64,000 nucleotides of DNA from Xenorhabdus hominickii (GCF_002632725.1 NZ_NJAI01000001.1:577015-641014), one strand, 5' to 3'. Counted from the first letter of the stretch, positions 18,892-28,774 are shown. The notes: a model not told the origin generated them from the letters alone. Numbers and translations: made by a program.

Positions 18892-19716
18892 TCACAAGTG
18901 AATTACACCGTCATAAACGTGGGTTGCAGGCCCTGTCATAAAGAGTGGTTTACCCGGGCCATCCCAGCTAATTCGCAGCTTACCGCCCGGAAGATCTACA
19001 CGAACCTGGTTATCCAGTAGATTTTGCTGAATACCTACAGCAACGGCCGCACATGCGCCACTGCCACACGCCCGGGTCTCGCCTGCACCACGCTCAAAGA
19101 CTCGCAACCGAATATGGCCCCGGTTCATAACCTGCATAAAACCAACATTCGCTCGCTCAGGAAAACGCTCGTGGCTTTCCAGCTCTGGCCCTAATACGTC
19201 TACTTCAGCAGTGTCCACATCCTCAACCTGAATAACACAATGAGGATTTCCCATCGACACAACACCACAAAGCACGGTGCGTTCGATGGCGCGGATAATA
19301 TAGGTTTTCTCAGCCTTGTTAGCACGAAAAGGAACGCGCTGCGGTTCAAATTCCGGTTCACCCATGTTGACACAGACTTGATCATCATTGGTGATGCTCA
19401 ATACCATCCGGCCTGCTCGTGTACTGACCTTGATGTCTCGTTTATTAATCAGCCCCTTGAGACGAACAAAACGGGCAAAGCAACGTGCTCCATTACCACA
19501 CTGGGAGACTTCACTACCATCAGCATTAAAAATACGATAGTGGAAGTCTAAGTCGGGATCATAAGGCGCTTCAACAATCAGAAGTTGATCAAAGCCCACA
19601 CCAGTATTCCGATCAGCCAGACGGCAGATTAATTCTGGAGAAAAATAAACATTCTGGGTCACTGCATCAACGACCATAAAATCATTGCCAAGACCATGCA
19701 TTTTGGAGAACTGCAT
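18892..19716 (-). CDS. dapF: Diaminopimelate epimerase DapF
   Basis: I use ATG 19716 (274 residues, [13 protein letters not shown]), the family start, with GGAGT eight bases upstream; the longer frame from 19746 is not supported. The two catalytic cysteines are Cys73 (QCGNGARC) and Cys217 (RACGSGAC). The enzyme interconverts LL- and meso-diaminopimelate, the last common step to lysine and the peptidoglycan cross-linking residue. It is preceded by lptM and followed by yigA in the expected operon. Confidence 0.97.
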   Translation of the reverse strand: MQFSKMHGLGNDFMVVDAVTQNVYFSPELICRLADRNTGVGFDQLLIVEAPYDPDLDFHYRIFNADGSEVSQCGNGARCFARFVRLKGLINKRDIKVSTRAGRMVLSITNDDQVCVNMGEPEFEPQRVPFRANKAEKTYIIRAIERTVLCGVVSMGNPHCVIQVEDVDTAEVDVLGPELESHERFPERANVGFMQVMNRGHIRLRVFERGAGETRACGSGACAAVAVGIQQNLLDNQVRVDLPGGKLRISWDGPGKPLFMTGPATHVYDGVIHL

Positions 19717-19758
19717 ATTATACGACTCCAACTCCAAGAGAATCACATTACCGACTCA

Positions 19759-19893
19759 CTATCTTTGAATATCCACAGGAACCAATGTCGCAGAAGTTTC
19801 AGCAGGAGGGAAATAAAGGGGGCCTTTCAAGCCACAACCTGTCAGGGAAAGTAATGTTATGATAGCCAATGACCAGTAAAATTGTTTTCTCAT
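19759..19893 (-). CDS. lptM: LPS-assembly lipoprotein LptM (YifL)
   Basis: This small gene reads MRKQFYWSLAIITLLSLTGC followed by GLKGPLYFPPAE and ends after 44 residues. The first 19 residues are a lipoprotein signal peptide with lipobox LTGC (Cys20 lipidated). GLKGPLYFPP is the conserved mature N-terminus of LptM, which binds the LptD/E translocon and helps its oxidation. The E. coli protein is longer (67 residues); here only the conserved part plus about 14 residues remain, so the tail is short. The gene lies 42 bases upstream of dapF, its usual neighbour. Confidence 0.9.
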   Translation of the reverse strand: MRKQFYWSLAIITLLSLTGCGLKGPLYFPPAETSATLVPVDIQR

Positions 19894-19971
19894 TATATTA
19901 ATGCCTGTGATTCATGCGCCAATACTCTCTATAATCGCAGTTAGGCCCTGAAAAGCAAATAGGAAATAAAC

Positions 19972-20292
19972 ATGAACGATAGCGAATTTCATCAATTGGC
20001 CGATCAATTGATGCTTCATCTCGAAGAGCAACTGGATATTTATGATGGCGATGCAGATATTGACTGTGAAACAAATGGTGGCGTAATGACGCTAAGTTTT
20101 GAAAACGGCAGCAAAATCATTATTAATCGCCAAGAACCTTTCCATCAGATTTGGTTGGCCACCAAAAATGGGGGTTACCACTTTGATTATCGGAATAACC
20201 AATGGATTTGTGACCGCAGTGGCAACGATTTTATCTCCGTGCTGGAACAAGCCATGACTGAGCAGAGCGGTGAGCCATTCCAGTTTTCGTAA
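19972..20292 (+). CDS. cyaY: Frataxin-like iron-sulfur assembly protein CyaY
   Basis: The 106-residue protein equals E. coli CyaY in length. The acidic first helix ([18 protein letters not shown]) and the strand signature [20 protein letters not shown] are typical of frataxins. CyaY binds iron and IscS and restrains Fe-S cluster assembly. It is divergent from lptM-dapF and convergent with cyaA, the same arrangement as in E. coli. An inverted repeat lies between its end and that of cyaA. Confidence 0.96.
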   Translation: MNDSEFHQLADQLMLHLEEQLDIYDGDADIDCETNGGVMTLSFENGSKIIINRQEPFHQIWLATKNGGYHFDYRNNQWICDRSGNDFISVLEQAMTEQSGEPFQFS

Positions 20293-20323
20293 GTGCCATT
20301 TTTATGGGGACTATTCCCATCAT

Positions 20324-20360
20324 CTCTCAAGTTGCAGCCAACACCGCTGCAACTTGAAAG
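20324..20360. repeat. Inverted repeat (ERIC-type core) between convergent cyaY and cyaA
   Basis: TCAAGTTGCAGC (20327-20338), loop CAACACC, GCTGCAACTTGA (20346-20357): a perfect 12-bp stem. The halves match the CAGCCAAC and CAACTTGAAAG part of ERIC elements, so it is probably a miniature derivative. It may act as a weak two-way terminator, though no clear T run follows on either strand. Confidence 0.8.
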
Positions 20361-20372
20361 GGAAAAAATATC

Positions 20373-22973
20373 TCAATAGTGATATAGAGAACTGCAAGGT
20401 TCATGTGGCCCACACAATTCCTCAAGACGTTCATCAATACGCAACGTTGTGTCATTCGTTTCCGTATCATCCAACGGGAATGTACCATCCACAAAGGGGA
20501 CTACATAGGTACGTTCACCTTTCTTAACGATTTGATAGAACTGCGGTAAGTTGAAATTGATAAAACTGGAACCATAAGTAAAGCGGTCATGTGATGAAGA
20601 ATAAAAACGACTGACGTCTCGTACCAGCTCCTCTTTACTTCCTTCACAATGTGAATAAATTTCGACTTGATTTGACTCGTCCAGAATATAGATATTAAAC
20701 CCCTGTTTATTTTCAATATTTTCGAAAAAAAACTGGATAATTCCCTCACAGGCAACGCCATCTATCGCTGGCGGCAAATGTTTTTCCTTGGTATCAATTT
20801 TGACGGGTAAACCATGCAGCTTCGTATTGGAAATTGCACCATAGAACTCCACGGCATTTTCCAGTTTCTGTACCGATACGTTTAATCGTTCAAAAAACAG
20901 TCCCCAGGTTTGGCCTGAAATACGTAACGCTTTAAAACGACTGAGATCCTGACGGTTACTGGAAAGACGCAACTCTATACATTCTGAAACCAATTGCTGG
21001 ATACGGGTACAAATCAACCCACTCAGGTGTTCGCTATAACAAAAAACTTCAACACTAGATGGCGGTGCAGCATCACGATGCATTTTTCCCAGTATTGTCT
21101 TCAAGGCTTCCAAGACCGATTGCTCACCACTGAAATGCAGGGTTCTCACTTCATTCCATGAGTTACGGTAAAGCAAATCAACGCTGCCCACCAAACATTG
21201 CTGTAACTCTCCAAAACTGAAAACATTCAGCTTCCTGAAATCAAAATCAACAGCCTGATTGGAAAAATCAGCCGTGGGATCTTTTTCCAAATTGACAATA
21301 ATTGCCAAATGCCGAATTTCACAAGGGCTATATAATGCTTTTGGTGTTGGTGCAGGTAAACGGATCGGAAAATGAGTGGAAATATCGTTCATCAAATCGC
21401 ACAGTTTTGATCTGTCACACTGAGATTCACCGTGATGCATATGAATCTTAGTTTCTTTCGTCAGCAGACCATTAAAATAGGTCCATGACACCAATTTATT
21501 CAGATAACGGTTATATTCCAGCGGTTGGTGGCCGATGATTGATTCTATCGTTGGGGCATGATTGTACAGATACCAGCCACTACGGTTTACTCGCCCAGGC
21601 GGAACGTAGATGAAGGTTAGATTTTGCTCTGATAAATCGGGGGAAATCTGAGGATTCACTAACGTAACTTTACCGGGCAGTGCTTCAAAAGCTGCATACA
21701 ATTTGCGCGTCAATACGCCAATATCTTGTGGGCTGGCACTCACACTCAAATTGTTACGGCGGGCAAAGCGGATCAGGTTGCGATAGCTCTGCATCATGGT
21801 ATCGAGCAACTCATTGTGGGCATCACGCACCTGCTCAATTTTCCATGAGTTGCGATTATCCAGCATAGCTAATTTGCTGTCATCCCAACACCATTCCTTC
21901 ACCAACTGAGACATCACCTGCTGGCGCCATCCTGTACAGCCTTTATCATCATGGCTTTCCCGCAACTTTTCGCATACCTTCAGGTAAAAACAACGACGTA
22001 CCAAATCCAGACGGGTCAGATCGTCCGTAGCAGTCAAATAACGAGTGACACGCTCCAACATCATGCTATAAGAATCAAGACCAAAGGAAACAATCGTGCC
22101 ATTGTGGAAATATTGTTTCATCTCCATCGCCAGAAGCTTTCCATTGGGGTATTCCCATGAATAAGCTTCCAGAAGCAGGCTTTTCAATACAGCCTTATAC
22201 GGGGAATCTACACTTTTATAAAGTTGCCAAAGACTCGCCCCAAAATATTCTTCTGCTGACAATTCCCCCAAGCCGCCAAGATCCAGCCACTCATTGGGTG
22301 TCAGAACACCCTGCGCATAAAGAGAAAGAACATATTCATCGTAATGTACTTCTTCTTCAACAGGAACCATCGTCCACAACAAACGTTTACCGGCCATGCA
22401 AACCGCTGTACGATAAAATTCATCAAGCAGAAGGATATGCTGGGTCGAACCACAATCCTCACCATTCAAGCTGCCGCAAGCATTGTGCCGAAAGCGGTTT
22501 TCATCAATCAGAAAAAAAGTGACCTCAATCCCCAGAGAAGCCGCCCATTGTTCGATCAGGGTGCATTTACGCTCCAGTAATGTTTTTTCATCATTATCCA
22601 GCCAAGATTGATGGCAGATCCAGATATCTAGGTCAGAAGAGCAACTTTGTCCTATAGAAGAGGTGCTACCCATTGAGTAAATACCCGTAATTGGCAATTC
22701 ACCATTGGGGGCATGCGGCAAGGCACCAGCAAGCTGGATTTCCAAATCATTAATCCAAAATTGCTGGGTTTCATCAGGAGTAAAAAAACAGACGCCATGC
22801 GGGACGTCTCTTTTGATATAACCCGGCATCATCGGGTGATGATAGTGTAATAATACTGGAATTAAATTATGAACTTGCTTAAAAGCAGTGCTCATTGACT
22901 CAGTGGCACGCTCTAGCCTAAGTTGATTAATTGCATCCAGTCGCTGCTTCAGCGTTTCAATATAGAGATACAA
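20373..22973 (-). CDS. cyaA: Class I adenylate cyclase CyaA
   Basis: The 866-residue protein aligns along its whole length with E. coli CyaA. The start codon is TTG at 22973, reading [17 protein letters not shown] after the initiator; E. coli cyaA also starts with TTG, a feature that limits its translation. The catalytic N-terminal half contains [17 protein letters not shown] (about 100-116) with the two catalytic Asp residues. The C-terminal half, which senses the glucose phosphotransferase system, ends with [20 protein letters not shown]. It makes cAMP. A CRP site lies about 105 bases upstream. Confidence 0.98.
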   Translation of the reverse strand: MYLYIETLKQRLDAINQLRLERATESMSTAFKQVHNLIPVLLHYHHPMMPGYIKRDVPHGVCFFTPDETQQFWINDLEIQLAGALPHAPNGELPITGIYSMGSTSSIGQSCSSDLDIWICHQSWLDNDEKTLLERKCTLIEQWAASLGIEVTFFLIDENRFRHNACGSLNGEDCGSTQHILLLDEFYRTAVCMAGKRLLWTMVPVEEEVHYDEYVLSLYAQGVLTPNEWLDLGGLGELSAEEYFGASLWQLYKSVDSPYKAVLKSLLLEAYSWEYPNGKLLAMEMKQYFHNGTIVSFGLDSYSMMLERVTRYLTATDDLTRLDLVRRCFYLKVCEKLRESHDDKGCTGWRQQVMSQLVKEWCWDDSKLAMLDNRNSWKIEQVRDAHNELLDTMMQSYRNLIRFARRNNLSVSASPQDIGVLTRKLYAAFEALPGKVTLVNPQISPDLSEQNLTFIYVPPGRVNRSGWYLYNHAPTIESIIGHQPLEYNRYLNKLVSWTYFNGLLTKETKIHMHHGESQCDRSKLCDLMNDISTHFPIRLPAPTPKALYSPCEIRHLAIIVNLEKDPTADFSNQAVDFDFRKLNVFSFGELQQCLVGSVDLLYRNSWNEVRTLHFSGEQSVLEALKTILGKMHRDAAPPSSVEVFCYSEHLSGLICTRIQQLVSECIELRLSSNRQDLSRFKALRISGQTWGLFFERLNVSVQKLENAVEFYGAISNTKLHGLPVKIDTKEKHLPPAIDGVACEGIIQFFFENIENKQGFNIYILDESNQVEIYSHCEGSKEELVRDVSRFYSSSHDRFTYGSSFINFNLPQFYQIVKKGERTYVVPFVDGTFPLDDTETNDTTLRIDERLEELCGPHEPCSSLYHY

Positions 22974-23078
22974 GAGTTTCGCCTGATATCAGTTCCAGTG
23001 CCCAAAGTAGTCCCCTGTTTCCGATATGTGTGGTATGACAGAATTATTTTATAATTATTTTTACAAACTTATTGTCGG

Positions 23079-23100
23079 AAACGTGATCAATTTAACACCT
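23079..23100 (-). promoter_or_regulatory. CRP-binding site of the cyaA promoter
   Basis: On the minus strand the sequence is AGGTGTTAAATTGATCACG followed by TTT, which, from memory, equals the E. coli cyaA P2 CRP site base for base. It fits TGTGA-N6-TCACA with two mismatches. In E. coli cAMP-CRP represses cyaA here, giving feedback control of cAMP synthesis. Confidence 0.85.
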
Positions 23101-23676
23101 TGCGGTCAAAGCGTAAAGTATGCAATACCATCTTTTCACTTTCCCCGCAATAGCTGATTACCAATTAACTCATTGTAAAATATTAAGTTAATCACAAAAC
23201 AGATACAGCAATATATTTTTTTAGAAGGGGTATTATAGTTGATTATTTTTCATAAAGAGGATGTAAAGCATTGTAAATGCATAAAACATCAATAAATATT
23301 TCATTAATAATATTTTTTAATTACTGGATATCCCCTTTCTATTTTTACTCGTAAGCTAAACACAAAATATCAATTTACTTTTAACTCGATATTTTTGTTT
23401 ATTTTCCTTATTTATTTTAAATATTATTTTAATATTTAAAATTATTTTTATCCCGTGATCTGTGTATCCATAGGCCAATTTGATTTTTCTCGACATTTTA
23501 GCGAAAAACGCCATGCCTCTTTCACTCAATACGAGTGCCATCACAAAAGCTGCAATAGATCAATGAGCTGTCACTCACTGGAAAAAAAATCATTGAGATG
23601 TTAAAACTGGCGCTATTTTCTCACTATTTAGTGGCTAACTGGCGGCTAAAAACCGCTATACCCAATAGAATCATCC
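23101..23676. other. cyaA-hemC divergent intergenic region
   Basis: Strongly AT-rich stretch of 576 bases between the cyaA CRP site and hemC. It ends just before hemC with TATACCCAATAG (23659-23670), the terminal arm of an ERIC-like repeat. The hemC promoter should lie in this stretch but no single -35/-10 pair stands out. Short open frames in it have no family features. Confidence 0.45.
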
Positions 23677-24618
23677 ATGACAATGAAAATCATTCGTATC
23701 GCTACCCGTCAAAGCCCATTGGCTATGTGGCAAGCGCAATATGTCCAAAAGCAATTAGAGCATTTTCATCCAGAACTGAAAGTAGAGTTGGTTCCGATGG
23801 TCACTCGTGGAGACATTATCCTCGATACTCCTTTAGCAAAGGTGGGAGGCAAAGGGCTGTTTGTAAAAGAGTTGGAGCTGGCACTACTTGAAAAGCGGGC
23901 TGATATTGCCGTCCATTCCATGAAAGATGTTCCCATCGAATTTCCTGACGGTTTGGGGTTGGTCACAATCTGTGAACGAGATGATCCACGTGATGCTTTT
24001 GTTTCAGTAGAATACACCTCGCTTGATGAACTGCCCGCCGGCAGTATCGTTGGTACATCTAGTTTACGTCGTCAATGCCAGATCCGTCAGCTACGTCCCG
24101 ATCTTGTCATCCGTGACTTGCGTGGTAATGTCGGAACTCGTCTGAATAAACTCGATAACGGCGATTATGATGCCATTATCCTCGCAACAGCAGGTCTGAA
24201 AAGACTGGGGCTGGAAGATCGAATCCGCATGCCATTACCGCCTGAGTTGCTGCTGCCAGCCGTCGGTCAGGGTGCTGTCGGCATTGAGTGCCGACTTGAT
24301 GATCAGCAAACCCGAGCACTATTGGCTCCCCTGAACCATGCAAGAACAGAAATCTGTGTTCTCGCTGAACGCGCCATGAATACTCGTCTTGAAGGAGGCT
24401 GTCAGGTTCCCATCGGCAGTTATGCCATCTGGCAAAAAGATAAAATCTGGCTGCGCGCCTTGGTTGGTGCTCCTGATGGCAAGCAGATTGTACGTGGCGA
24501 AAGAGTCGTGTTACCCGAAGAAGCCCGTCAAGCTGGAGTAGCATTGGCGGAGGAGTTATTGGAAAAAGGCGCCCGCCAGATTCTGGCCAGCGTATACCAG
24601 AGGAATCCACCTGAATGA
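23677..24618 (+). CDS. hemC: Porphobilinogen deaminase HemC
   Basis: The 313-residue protein has the E. coli length. [16 protein letters not shown] opens domain 1. Catalytic Asp lies in the segment [13 protein letters not shown] (about 74-86), the Arg cluster in [10 protein letters not shown], and the dipyrromethane cofactor is attached to Cys242 in EGGCQVPIG. It joins four porphobilinogen units into hydroxymethylbilane. It is the first gene of hemCDXY and overlaps hemD by four bases. Confidence 0.98.
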   Translation: MTMKIIRIATRQSPLAMWQAQYVQKQLEHFHPELKVELVPMVTRGDIILDTPLAKVGGKGLFVKELELALLEKRADIAVHSMKDVPIEFPDGLGLVTICERDDPRDAFVSVEYTSLDELPAGSIVGTSSLRRQCQIRQLRPDLVIRDLRGNVGTRLNKLDNGDYDAIILATAGLKRLGLEDRIRMPLPPELLLPAVGQGAVGIECRLDDQQTRALLAPLNHARTEICVLAERAMNTRLEGGCQVPIGSYAIWQKDKIWLRALVGAPDGKQIVRGERVVLPEEARQAGVALAEELLEKGARQILASVYQRNPPE

Positions 24619-25355
24619 GCATTTTGATCACCCGCCCTGCCCCCGCAGGAGAGGAATTGGTCAAGCGGCTGCGGGCTGTTGGAAGAACAGCCTTCAGCGC
24701 ACCACTCATCGAAATTTTCCCGGGGGCAGATTTGCCATTACTGTCACAAAAACTGCAATGGCTGTCTGCGGGAGATCTGGTTTTCCTATTATCAAAAAAC
24801 GCCGTTCATTATGCTAATGAGCAGCTTATCCAAGAAGGGCAATCATGGCCTGATAAGCTATCTTATTATGGTATCGGCAAATCAACTTCCTTGATGTTTC
24901 ATCAACAAACCAGGCTGAATATTTTCTGGTCTGAGCAAGGTGAAACCAGTGAAGATCTACTGCAACTCCCCGCATTACAACAGATCGACAATAAAAAGAT
25001 TTTATTGCTCCGGGGCAATGGCGGCCGTGAAGTGATTGCGTCTACATTGCGAATGCGGGGAGGAAAAGTGGATTACTGTGAATGTTATTCACGACAGCCA
25101 GTCAAATACCATACAGCCGATTTCAGTCTTCACTGGCAGCAATGTGGTATAAGAACCATCGTTGTAACAAGTGGCGAAATGCTGCAACTGTTATATAACG
25201 TAGTAACTGATAGCGATGGGAAAGCGTGGTTATTGGGTTGCTGCCTGATTGTGGTCAGCGAACGCCTCGCCAATATCGCCCAGTCATTGGGTTGGCGAGT
25301 GATAAAAGTAGCCAAGAGTGCAGATAATGACGCCTTAATGCAGGCACTGGAATAA
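24615..25355 (+). CDS. hemD: Uroporphyrinogen-III synthase HemD
   Basis: The 246-residue protein begins [19 protein letters not shown], the usual HemD start, and shows the two-lobe pattern with the linker [12 protein letters not shown] and the C-terminal [11 protein letters not shown]. It closes hydroxymethylbilane into uroporphyrinogen III. The ATG overlaps the hemC stop (ATGA), giving translational coupling. Confidence 0.95.
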   Translation: MSILITRPAPAGEELVKRLRAVGRTAFSAPLIEIFPGADLPLLSQKLQWLSAGDLVFLLSKNAVHYANEQLIQEGQSWPDKLSYYGIGKSTSLMFHQQTRLNIFWSEQGETSEDLLQLPALQQIDNKKILLLRGNGGREVIASTLRMRGGKVDYCECYSRQPVKYHTADFSLHWQQCGIRTIVVTSGEMLQLLYNVVTDSDGKAWLLGCCLIVVSERLANIAQSLGWRVIKVAKSADNDALMQALE

Positions 25356-25375
25356 ACCAATATGGGATGTCCATT

Positions 25376-26596
25376 ATGACGGAACAAAAGAAATCCACCG
25401 ATGCGATTGAGACAAAAAATCCTCAGCAGCCTGAAATGGCTCCTCATAAACCCAAACGCTGTGGATGGGTAGGAAGTACTCTCTCAATTGCCATTTCGCT
25501 GGCGATAGGTATTGGTGGCCTTTACATTTATTATCATGGTAAACAGCAGAATGCGGCATTAAACGCCGAAAACCTCGCTCTTCAGCAACAAGTTGTGTCT
25601 CTGGCACAGCAGCAATCTGCCGATAAACAAAATATTGATGTTAAGCTTCAGGAGTTAACCGCTTCCTTACAAACAGCCACTTCGCAGAACCAACAGCTCA
25701 ATAACCGTATAGAGGCACTCCAGACCCGTGTTTCAGCGTTTTCAAATACGGATATAGAAAACTGGCGACTGGCACAGGCAAGCTCCCTCGTTAAAATGGC
25801 TGGCCGCAAAATATGGAGTGACCAAGATATCACCACAGCTATTGCCTTACTGAAAGATGCGGACCAGAACCTTGCTGAAATGGACGATCCCAGCCTGAAC
25901 TATGTCCGCAAAGCTATCATGACAGATATTGACTCTCTGACCAAAATCAAACTGGTTGATTCAGATGGTATTATTCTGACTCTGAACCATCTGTCAAACC
26001 AAATCGATAGCTTACGTCTGGCTGATAATATGCAGCAAACCACGCCAAAGGATGGAAAGGAAGATATCTCGGATTCGCTCTCTGACTGGCGTCAAAACCT
26101 GAGCAATAGCTGGGACAGCTTTATGGATAATTTCATTACTATCACCCCGCGTGACAACAGCAGCATACCTCTGTTGGCACCTAACCAGAACATCTATATA
26201 CGCGAAAACATCCGCTCCAAGCTGCTCATTGCTGCACAAGCGGTACCCCGCCATCAAGATCAAATTTACAAAGACGCATTGGCATCCGTTGGAACGTGGG
26301 TAAAAGATTATTTTGATACTACCAACCCAACGACAGAAGCCTTTTTGGCAAACGCTAAATCACTGGAACAACGACCACTGTCTATTGAGGTTCCTGAACA
26401 ATTGAGCAGTCAACCGATATTGGCGGATCTGGTACGCAAACGTATCTACAATTTACCCCAGCCAGTACGATCTCAAACTGAATCCCAAACTGAAACTCAG
26501 CCAGAAATCCCACCAAAGGCTCAGCCCGAGGCACAATTACAGCCAACCACAACAATCGTATCTGGTCAGGCAAAAACCTCCATTGAGGAGAGCTGA
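25376..26596 (+). CDS. hemX: HemX, membrane protein of the haem operon
   Basis: The ATG at 25376 (406 residues, MTEQKKSTD) is preferred over 25367 because GGGATG then lies as ribosome-binding site and E. coli HemX starts MTEQ. It has a cytoplasmic N-terminus, one membrane helix (about 33-52, SIAISLAIGIGGLYIYY), a coiled coil (about 60-120, rich in Gln), and a soluble periplasmic part, ending in a low-complexity Pro/Gln/Glu tail. Though often labelled uroporphyrin-III C-methyltransferase, no methyltransferase motif is visible. The function is unclear. It is two bases upstream of hemY. Confidence 0.93.
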   Translation: MTEQKKSTDAIETKNPQQPEMAPHKPKRCGWVGSTLSIAISLAIGIGGLYIYYHGKQQNAALNAENLALQQQVVSLAQQQSADKQNIDVKLQELTASLQTATSQNQQLNNRIEALQTRVSAFSNTDIENWRLAQASSLVKMAGRKIWSDQDITTAIALLKDADQNLAEMDDPSLNYVRKAIMTDIDSLTKIKLVDSDGIILTLNHLSNQIDSLRLADNMQQTTPKDGKEDISDSLSDWRQNLSNSWDSFMDNFITITPRDNSSIPLLAPNQNIYIRENIRSKLLIAAQAVPRHQDQIYKDALASVGTWVKDYFDTTNPTTEAFLANAKSLEQRPLSIEVPEQLSSQPILADLVRKRIYNLPQPVRSQTESQTETQPEIPPKAQPEAQLQPTTTIVSGQAKTSIEES

Positions 26597-26598
26597 GC

Positions 26599-27804
26599 AT
26601 GCTGAAAGTATTATTATTGTTCGTTATTCTCCTTGTGGGCATCGTACTTGGCCCCTTGTTGTCTGGACACCAAGGATACGTTTTGATCCAGACAGACAAG
26701 CACAATATCACCACCAGTATTACTGGACTGGTGATTATGTTCCTCCTGCTACAATTCCTGCTGGTTTTTATCGGTTGGTGTTACCGTCGATTAAAACGTA
26801 CCAGTACATTCACTCATAGCTGGATCTTTGGTGGATACAAGCGTAGTCGGGCTCGTTCGCAAACCAAACAGGCACTGCTCAAACTTGCCGAAGGGGATTT
26901 TAAGCAGGTCGAGAAACTGATGACTCGCAATGTTGATCATGCGGAGCACCCTGTTGTGAACTATTTGCTGGCAGCAGAAGCTGCCCTGCAACGCGGTGAT
27001 TATTTCCGTACCAACCAGTATATTGAACGCGCCGCAGAAGTGGCTGATAAAAATCAGCTTCCCGTCGATATTACCCGTGTACGTATCCAACTCGCACAAG
27101 GTGAAATTAATGCCGCAAGCAATGGTGTGGATAAGCTGCTGAATCATGCTCCTCGCCACCCCGAAGTATTACGGTTGGCTGAACAGGCCTATACTCTCTC
27201 AGGTAATTACCAATCCCTGATTGATATTTTACCTTCGATGGTAAAGGTTGGCCTGCACAATGAAGAAGAGGTTCATAAATTACGTCAGCAAGCCTATGCG
27301 GGGATAATGAACCAAATCATGGCAAAACAAGGCTATGCTGGGTTGAAGGTATGGTGGAAAGACCAAAACCGTAAAATTCGCAATGATATCGCACTGCAAG
27401 TTGCTATGGCCGAGCATTTGATTGAATGCAATGATCACGAGACTGCCCAGCAAATCATTCTGAATGGGTTAAAACAGCAATATGACGAACGTCTCCTACT
27501 GTTAATTCCACACCTTAAGGCGAATGACGCCGAATCCGTACAAAAGATACTCAACCATCTGTTAAAGCAACATGGGGCGACACCATTGCTCAACAGTACG
27601 ATGGGGCAGGTTGCTTTGCGTCAAGGTGAATGGGTCAGCGCCGAAACAGCCTTCAAAGCGGCTATCACACAACGCCCGGATGCCCATGACTATGCATGGC
27701 TTGCTGATGCTCTCGATAAATTACAAAAACGTGAAGAAGCTACTCAAACCCGTAACAAAGGGTTTATGCTGACTTTGAAGCGTGATAGCGATATCGAAGC
27801 GTAA
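26599..27804 (+). CDS. hemY: HemY, membrane protein with tetratricopeptide-like repeats
   Basis: The 401-residue protein has two N-terminal membrane helices (about 2-21 and 41-62) and then helical TPR-like repeats, for example VNYLLAAEAALQRGDYFRTNQ and QRPDAHDYAWLADALDK. The family is required for protohaem formation in some studies but has no shown enzymatic activity; it is not the Bacillus HemY oxidase. Last gene of hemCDXY. It is convergent with glmZ. Confidence 0.94.
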   Translation: MLKVLLLFVILLVGIVLGPLLSGHQGYVLIQTDKHNITTSITGLVIMFLLLQFLLVFIGWCYRRLKRTSTFTHSWIFGGYKRSRARSQTKQALLKLAEGDFKQVEKLMTRNVDHAEHPVVNYLLAAEAALQRGDYFRTNQYIERAAEVADKNQLPVDITRVRIQLAQGEINAASNGVDKLLNHAPRHPEVLRLAEQAYTLSGNYQSLIDILPSMVKVGLHNEEEVHKLRQQAYAGIMNQIMAKQGYAGLKVWWKDQNRKIRNDIALQVAMAEHLIECNDHETAQQIILNGLKQQYDERLLLLIPHLKANDAESVQKILNHLLKQHGATPLLNSTMGQVALRQGEWVSAETAFKAAITQRPDAHDYAWLADALDKLQKREEATQTRNKGFMLTLKRDSDIEA

Positions 27805-27814
27805 ACCGCTTTTT

Positions 27815-27942
27815 GTATATGCCCAATAGTAGATTTTGGGTTGTATCAAGGCGACAAGTAGATGAATCCCCAGTCTCATAGATAGCTATGTGGCTGGGGG
27901 GATAAATATCAAAAAAGATAGAGAAGCCGCCAAAAAACAGGC
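27815..27942. repeat. ERIC-like element between hemY and glmZ
   Basis: It starts TATATGCCCAATAG, continues TTGTATCAAGGCGACAAG and the ERIC dyad GATGAATCCCCAG...CTGGGG (27861-27900). The second half is diverged and runs into the T run of the glmZ terminator. Confidence 0.7.
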
Positions 27943-28152
27943 AAAAAAAACACCTATCAAAAAAGACAGGTGTATAAATACAATCAGGTCTACAGACGGA
28001 TAGTGCCTCACTCAACGTTGTGTCCGGTTTGTGATGAAAAGAAGTAATGCTTACTCATCTATAACGTGGACTATAGGCACCGACAATCAGCTCTACATCA
28101 TCCTGAGGTTTATGAAGCTAATGCTGTCATAAGGAGTAGGATGAGTATCTAC
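27943..28152 (-). ncRNA. glmZ: Small regulatory RNA GlmZ
   Basis: The transcript would begin GTAGATACTCATCC at 28152 and end with the hairpin ACACCTGTC-TTTTTT-GATAGGTGT plus T8 at 27943, 210 nt (207 in E. coli). It contains GGACACAACGTTGAGTGA (28025-28008) and ATAAACCTCAGGATGATG-like blocks recalled from E. coli GlmZ; the former is the conserved region around the glmS-pairing site. The position, convergent with hemY, is also that of E. coli glmZ. A sigma-54 promoter and two GlrR-type sites lie upstream. With Hfq, GlmZ activates glmS translation when glucosamine-6-phosphate is low; RapZ/RNase E inactivate it. GlmS feeds UDP-GlcNAc, a precursor for the ECA genes 13 kb away. Confidence 0.93.
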
Positions 28153-28164
28153 AAATGTAATAAA

Positions 28165-28180
28165 GCATTTTCTGTGCCAA
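28165..28180 (-). promoter_or_regulatory. Sigma-54 promoter of glmZ
   Basis: On the minus strand TTGGCACAGAAAATGC has the -24 GG and -12 GC exactly twelve bases apart, matching TGGCAC-N5-TTGC. The predicted GlmZ 5' end is 12 bases after the GC. Confidence 0.88.
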
Positions 28181-28273
28181 CTTTTTAATTCCAGAATAAA
28201 TTTGTTTAACTCAATATCTGACTGACTTTCAAAAATCGCTATCTCCGCTTTCCCTAAAAATAATCAAAAATAC

Positions 28274-28291
28274 CGTCTCCCATTTGAGACA
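28274..28291. promoter_or_regulatory. GlrR-type activator site, promoter-proximal
   Basis: CGTC-N10-GACA with inner symmetry GTCTC-N6-GAGAC. It matches the GlrR (YfhA) site TGTC-N10-GACA with one mismatch and lies about 110-130 bases upstream of the sigma-54 promoter. Confidence 0.8.
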
Positions 28292-28337
28292 TTGTTTAAT
28301 ACACTTAAATATAAGTAATTAGAATCAACAGGTTGAA

Positions 28338-28355
28338 TGTCTCCAATTTGAGACA
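28338..28355. promoter_or_regulatory. GlrR-type activator site, distal
   Basis: TGTCTCCAATTTGAGACA is a perfect TGTC-N10-GACA site with six-base symmetric arms, 64 bases upstream of the proximal copy, as expected for an enhancer bound by a sigma-54 activator. Confidence 0.85.
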
Positions 28356-28527
28356 CGATATAGACTCTTTGTCGTTAAAACGCAACACCAACCAACAAGA
28401 AATTTACGATATTAAGTTAAAGGTATTAATAAAAGCTGAGGTATGCAATTCCATTCACGGGAAACGATAATGAAATTAAAGAGAAAAAAGAGAGGTAAAA
28501 TGAAGAAAATGTTTTTATCAACAGGAA

Positions 28528-28562
28528 AAGAAAAAGCCCTGCAATAATAGCAGGGCTTTCTC
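28528..28562 (-). terminator. Rho-independent terminator of the argX-hisR-leuT-proM operon
   Basis: On the minus strand AAAGCCCTGC, loop TATTATT, GCAGGGCTTTTTC. It starts just after the proM 3' end. Confidence 0.92.
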
Positions 28563-28568
28563 AGAATT

Positions 28569-28645
28569 TGGTCGGCGAGAGAGGATTCGAACCTCCGACC
28601 CACTGGTCCCAAACCAGTTGCGCTACCAAGCTGCGCTACTCGCCG
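28569..28645 (-). tRNA. proM: tRNA-Pro (anticodon TGG)
   Basis: Reading the minus strand: CGGCGAGTAGCGCAGC acceptor/D arm, anticodon loop TTTGGGA, TTCGAATCC T arm, acceptor CTCGCCG, discriminator A and encoded CCA. 77 nt. Fourth gene of the four-tRNA operon, in E. coli order. Confidence 0.97.
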
Positions 28646-28672
28646 AAATGTACTTCTTAAATCTCTTTTTTA

Positions 28673-28759
28673 TGGTGCGAAGGGGGGGACTTGAACCCCC
28701 ACGTCCGTAAGGACACTAACACCTGAAGCTAGCGCGTCTACCAATTCCGCCACCCTCGC
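28673..28759 (-). tRNA. leuT: tRNA-Leu (anticodon CAG)
   Basis: Minus strand starts GCGAGGGTGGCGGAATTGG; anticodon arm GCTTCAGGTG, long variable arm GTGTCCTTACGGACGT, TTCAAGTCC T arm, CCA encoded. 87 nt, a class II tRNA. Confidence 0.97.
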
Positions 28760-28774
28760 GTTTCATAAAAAAGA

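Noticed and set aside
23356-23544. 62-residue minus-strand ORF between cyaA and hemC
   Set aside because: It is made of AT-rich, Lys/Ile-rich sequence expected by chance, has no ribosome-binding site and no recognisable motif.
25376-26596. HemX as uroporphyrinogen-III C-methyltransferase
   Set aside because: The protein is a membrane-anchored coiled-coil type without SAM-dependent methyltransferase motifs; the label is a historical misannotation.
27764-28015. 83-residue minus-strand ORF over the hemY end
   Set aside because: It runs through the 3' part of glmZ, its terminator and an ERIC-like repeat, with no ribosome-binding site and no protein-like features.
27943-28152. The small RNA as GlmY rather than GlmZ
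   Set aside because: The hemY neighbourhood, the 210-nt length and the conserved ACAACGTTGAGTGA core match GlmZ; GlmY lies next to glrK in other species.
28412-28612. 66-residue minus-strand ORF near the tRNA genes
   Set aside because: It covers part of tRNA-Pro and the operon terminator and is a chance frame.
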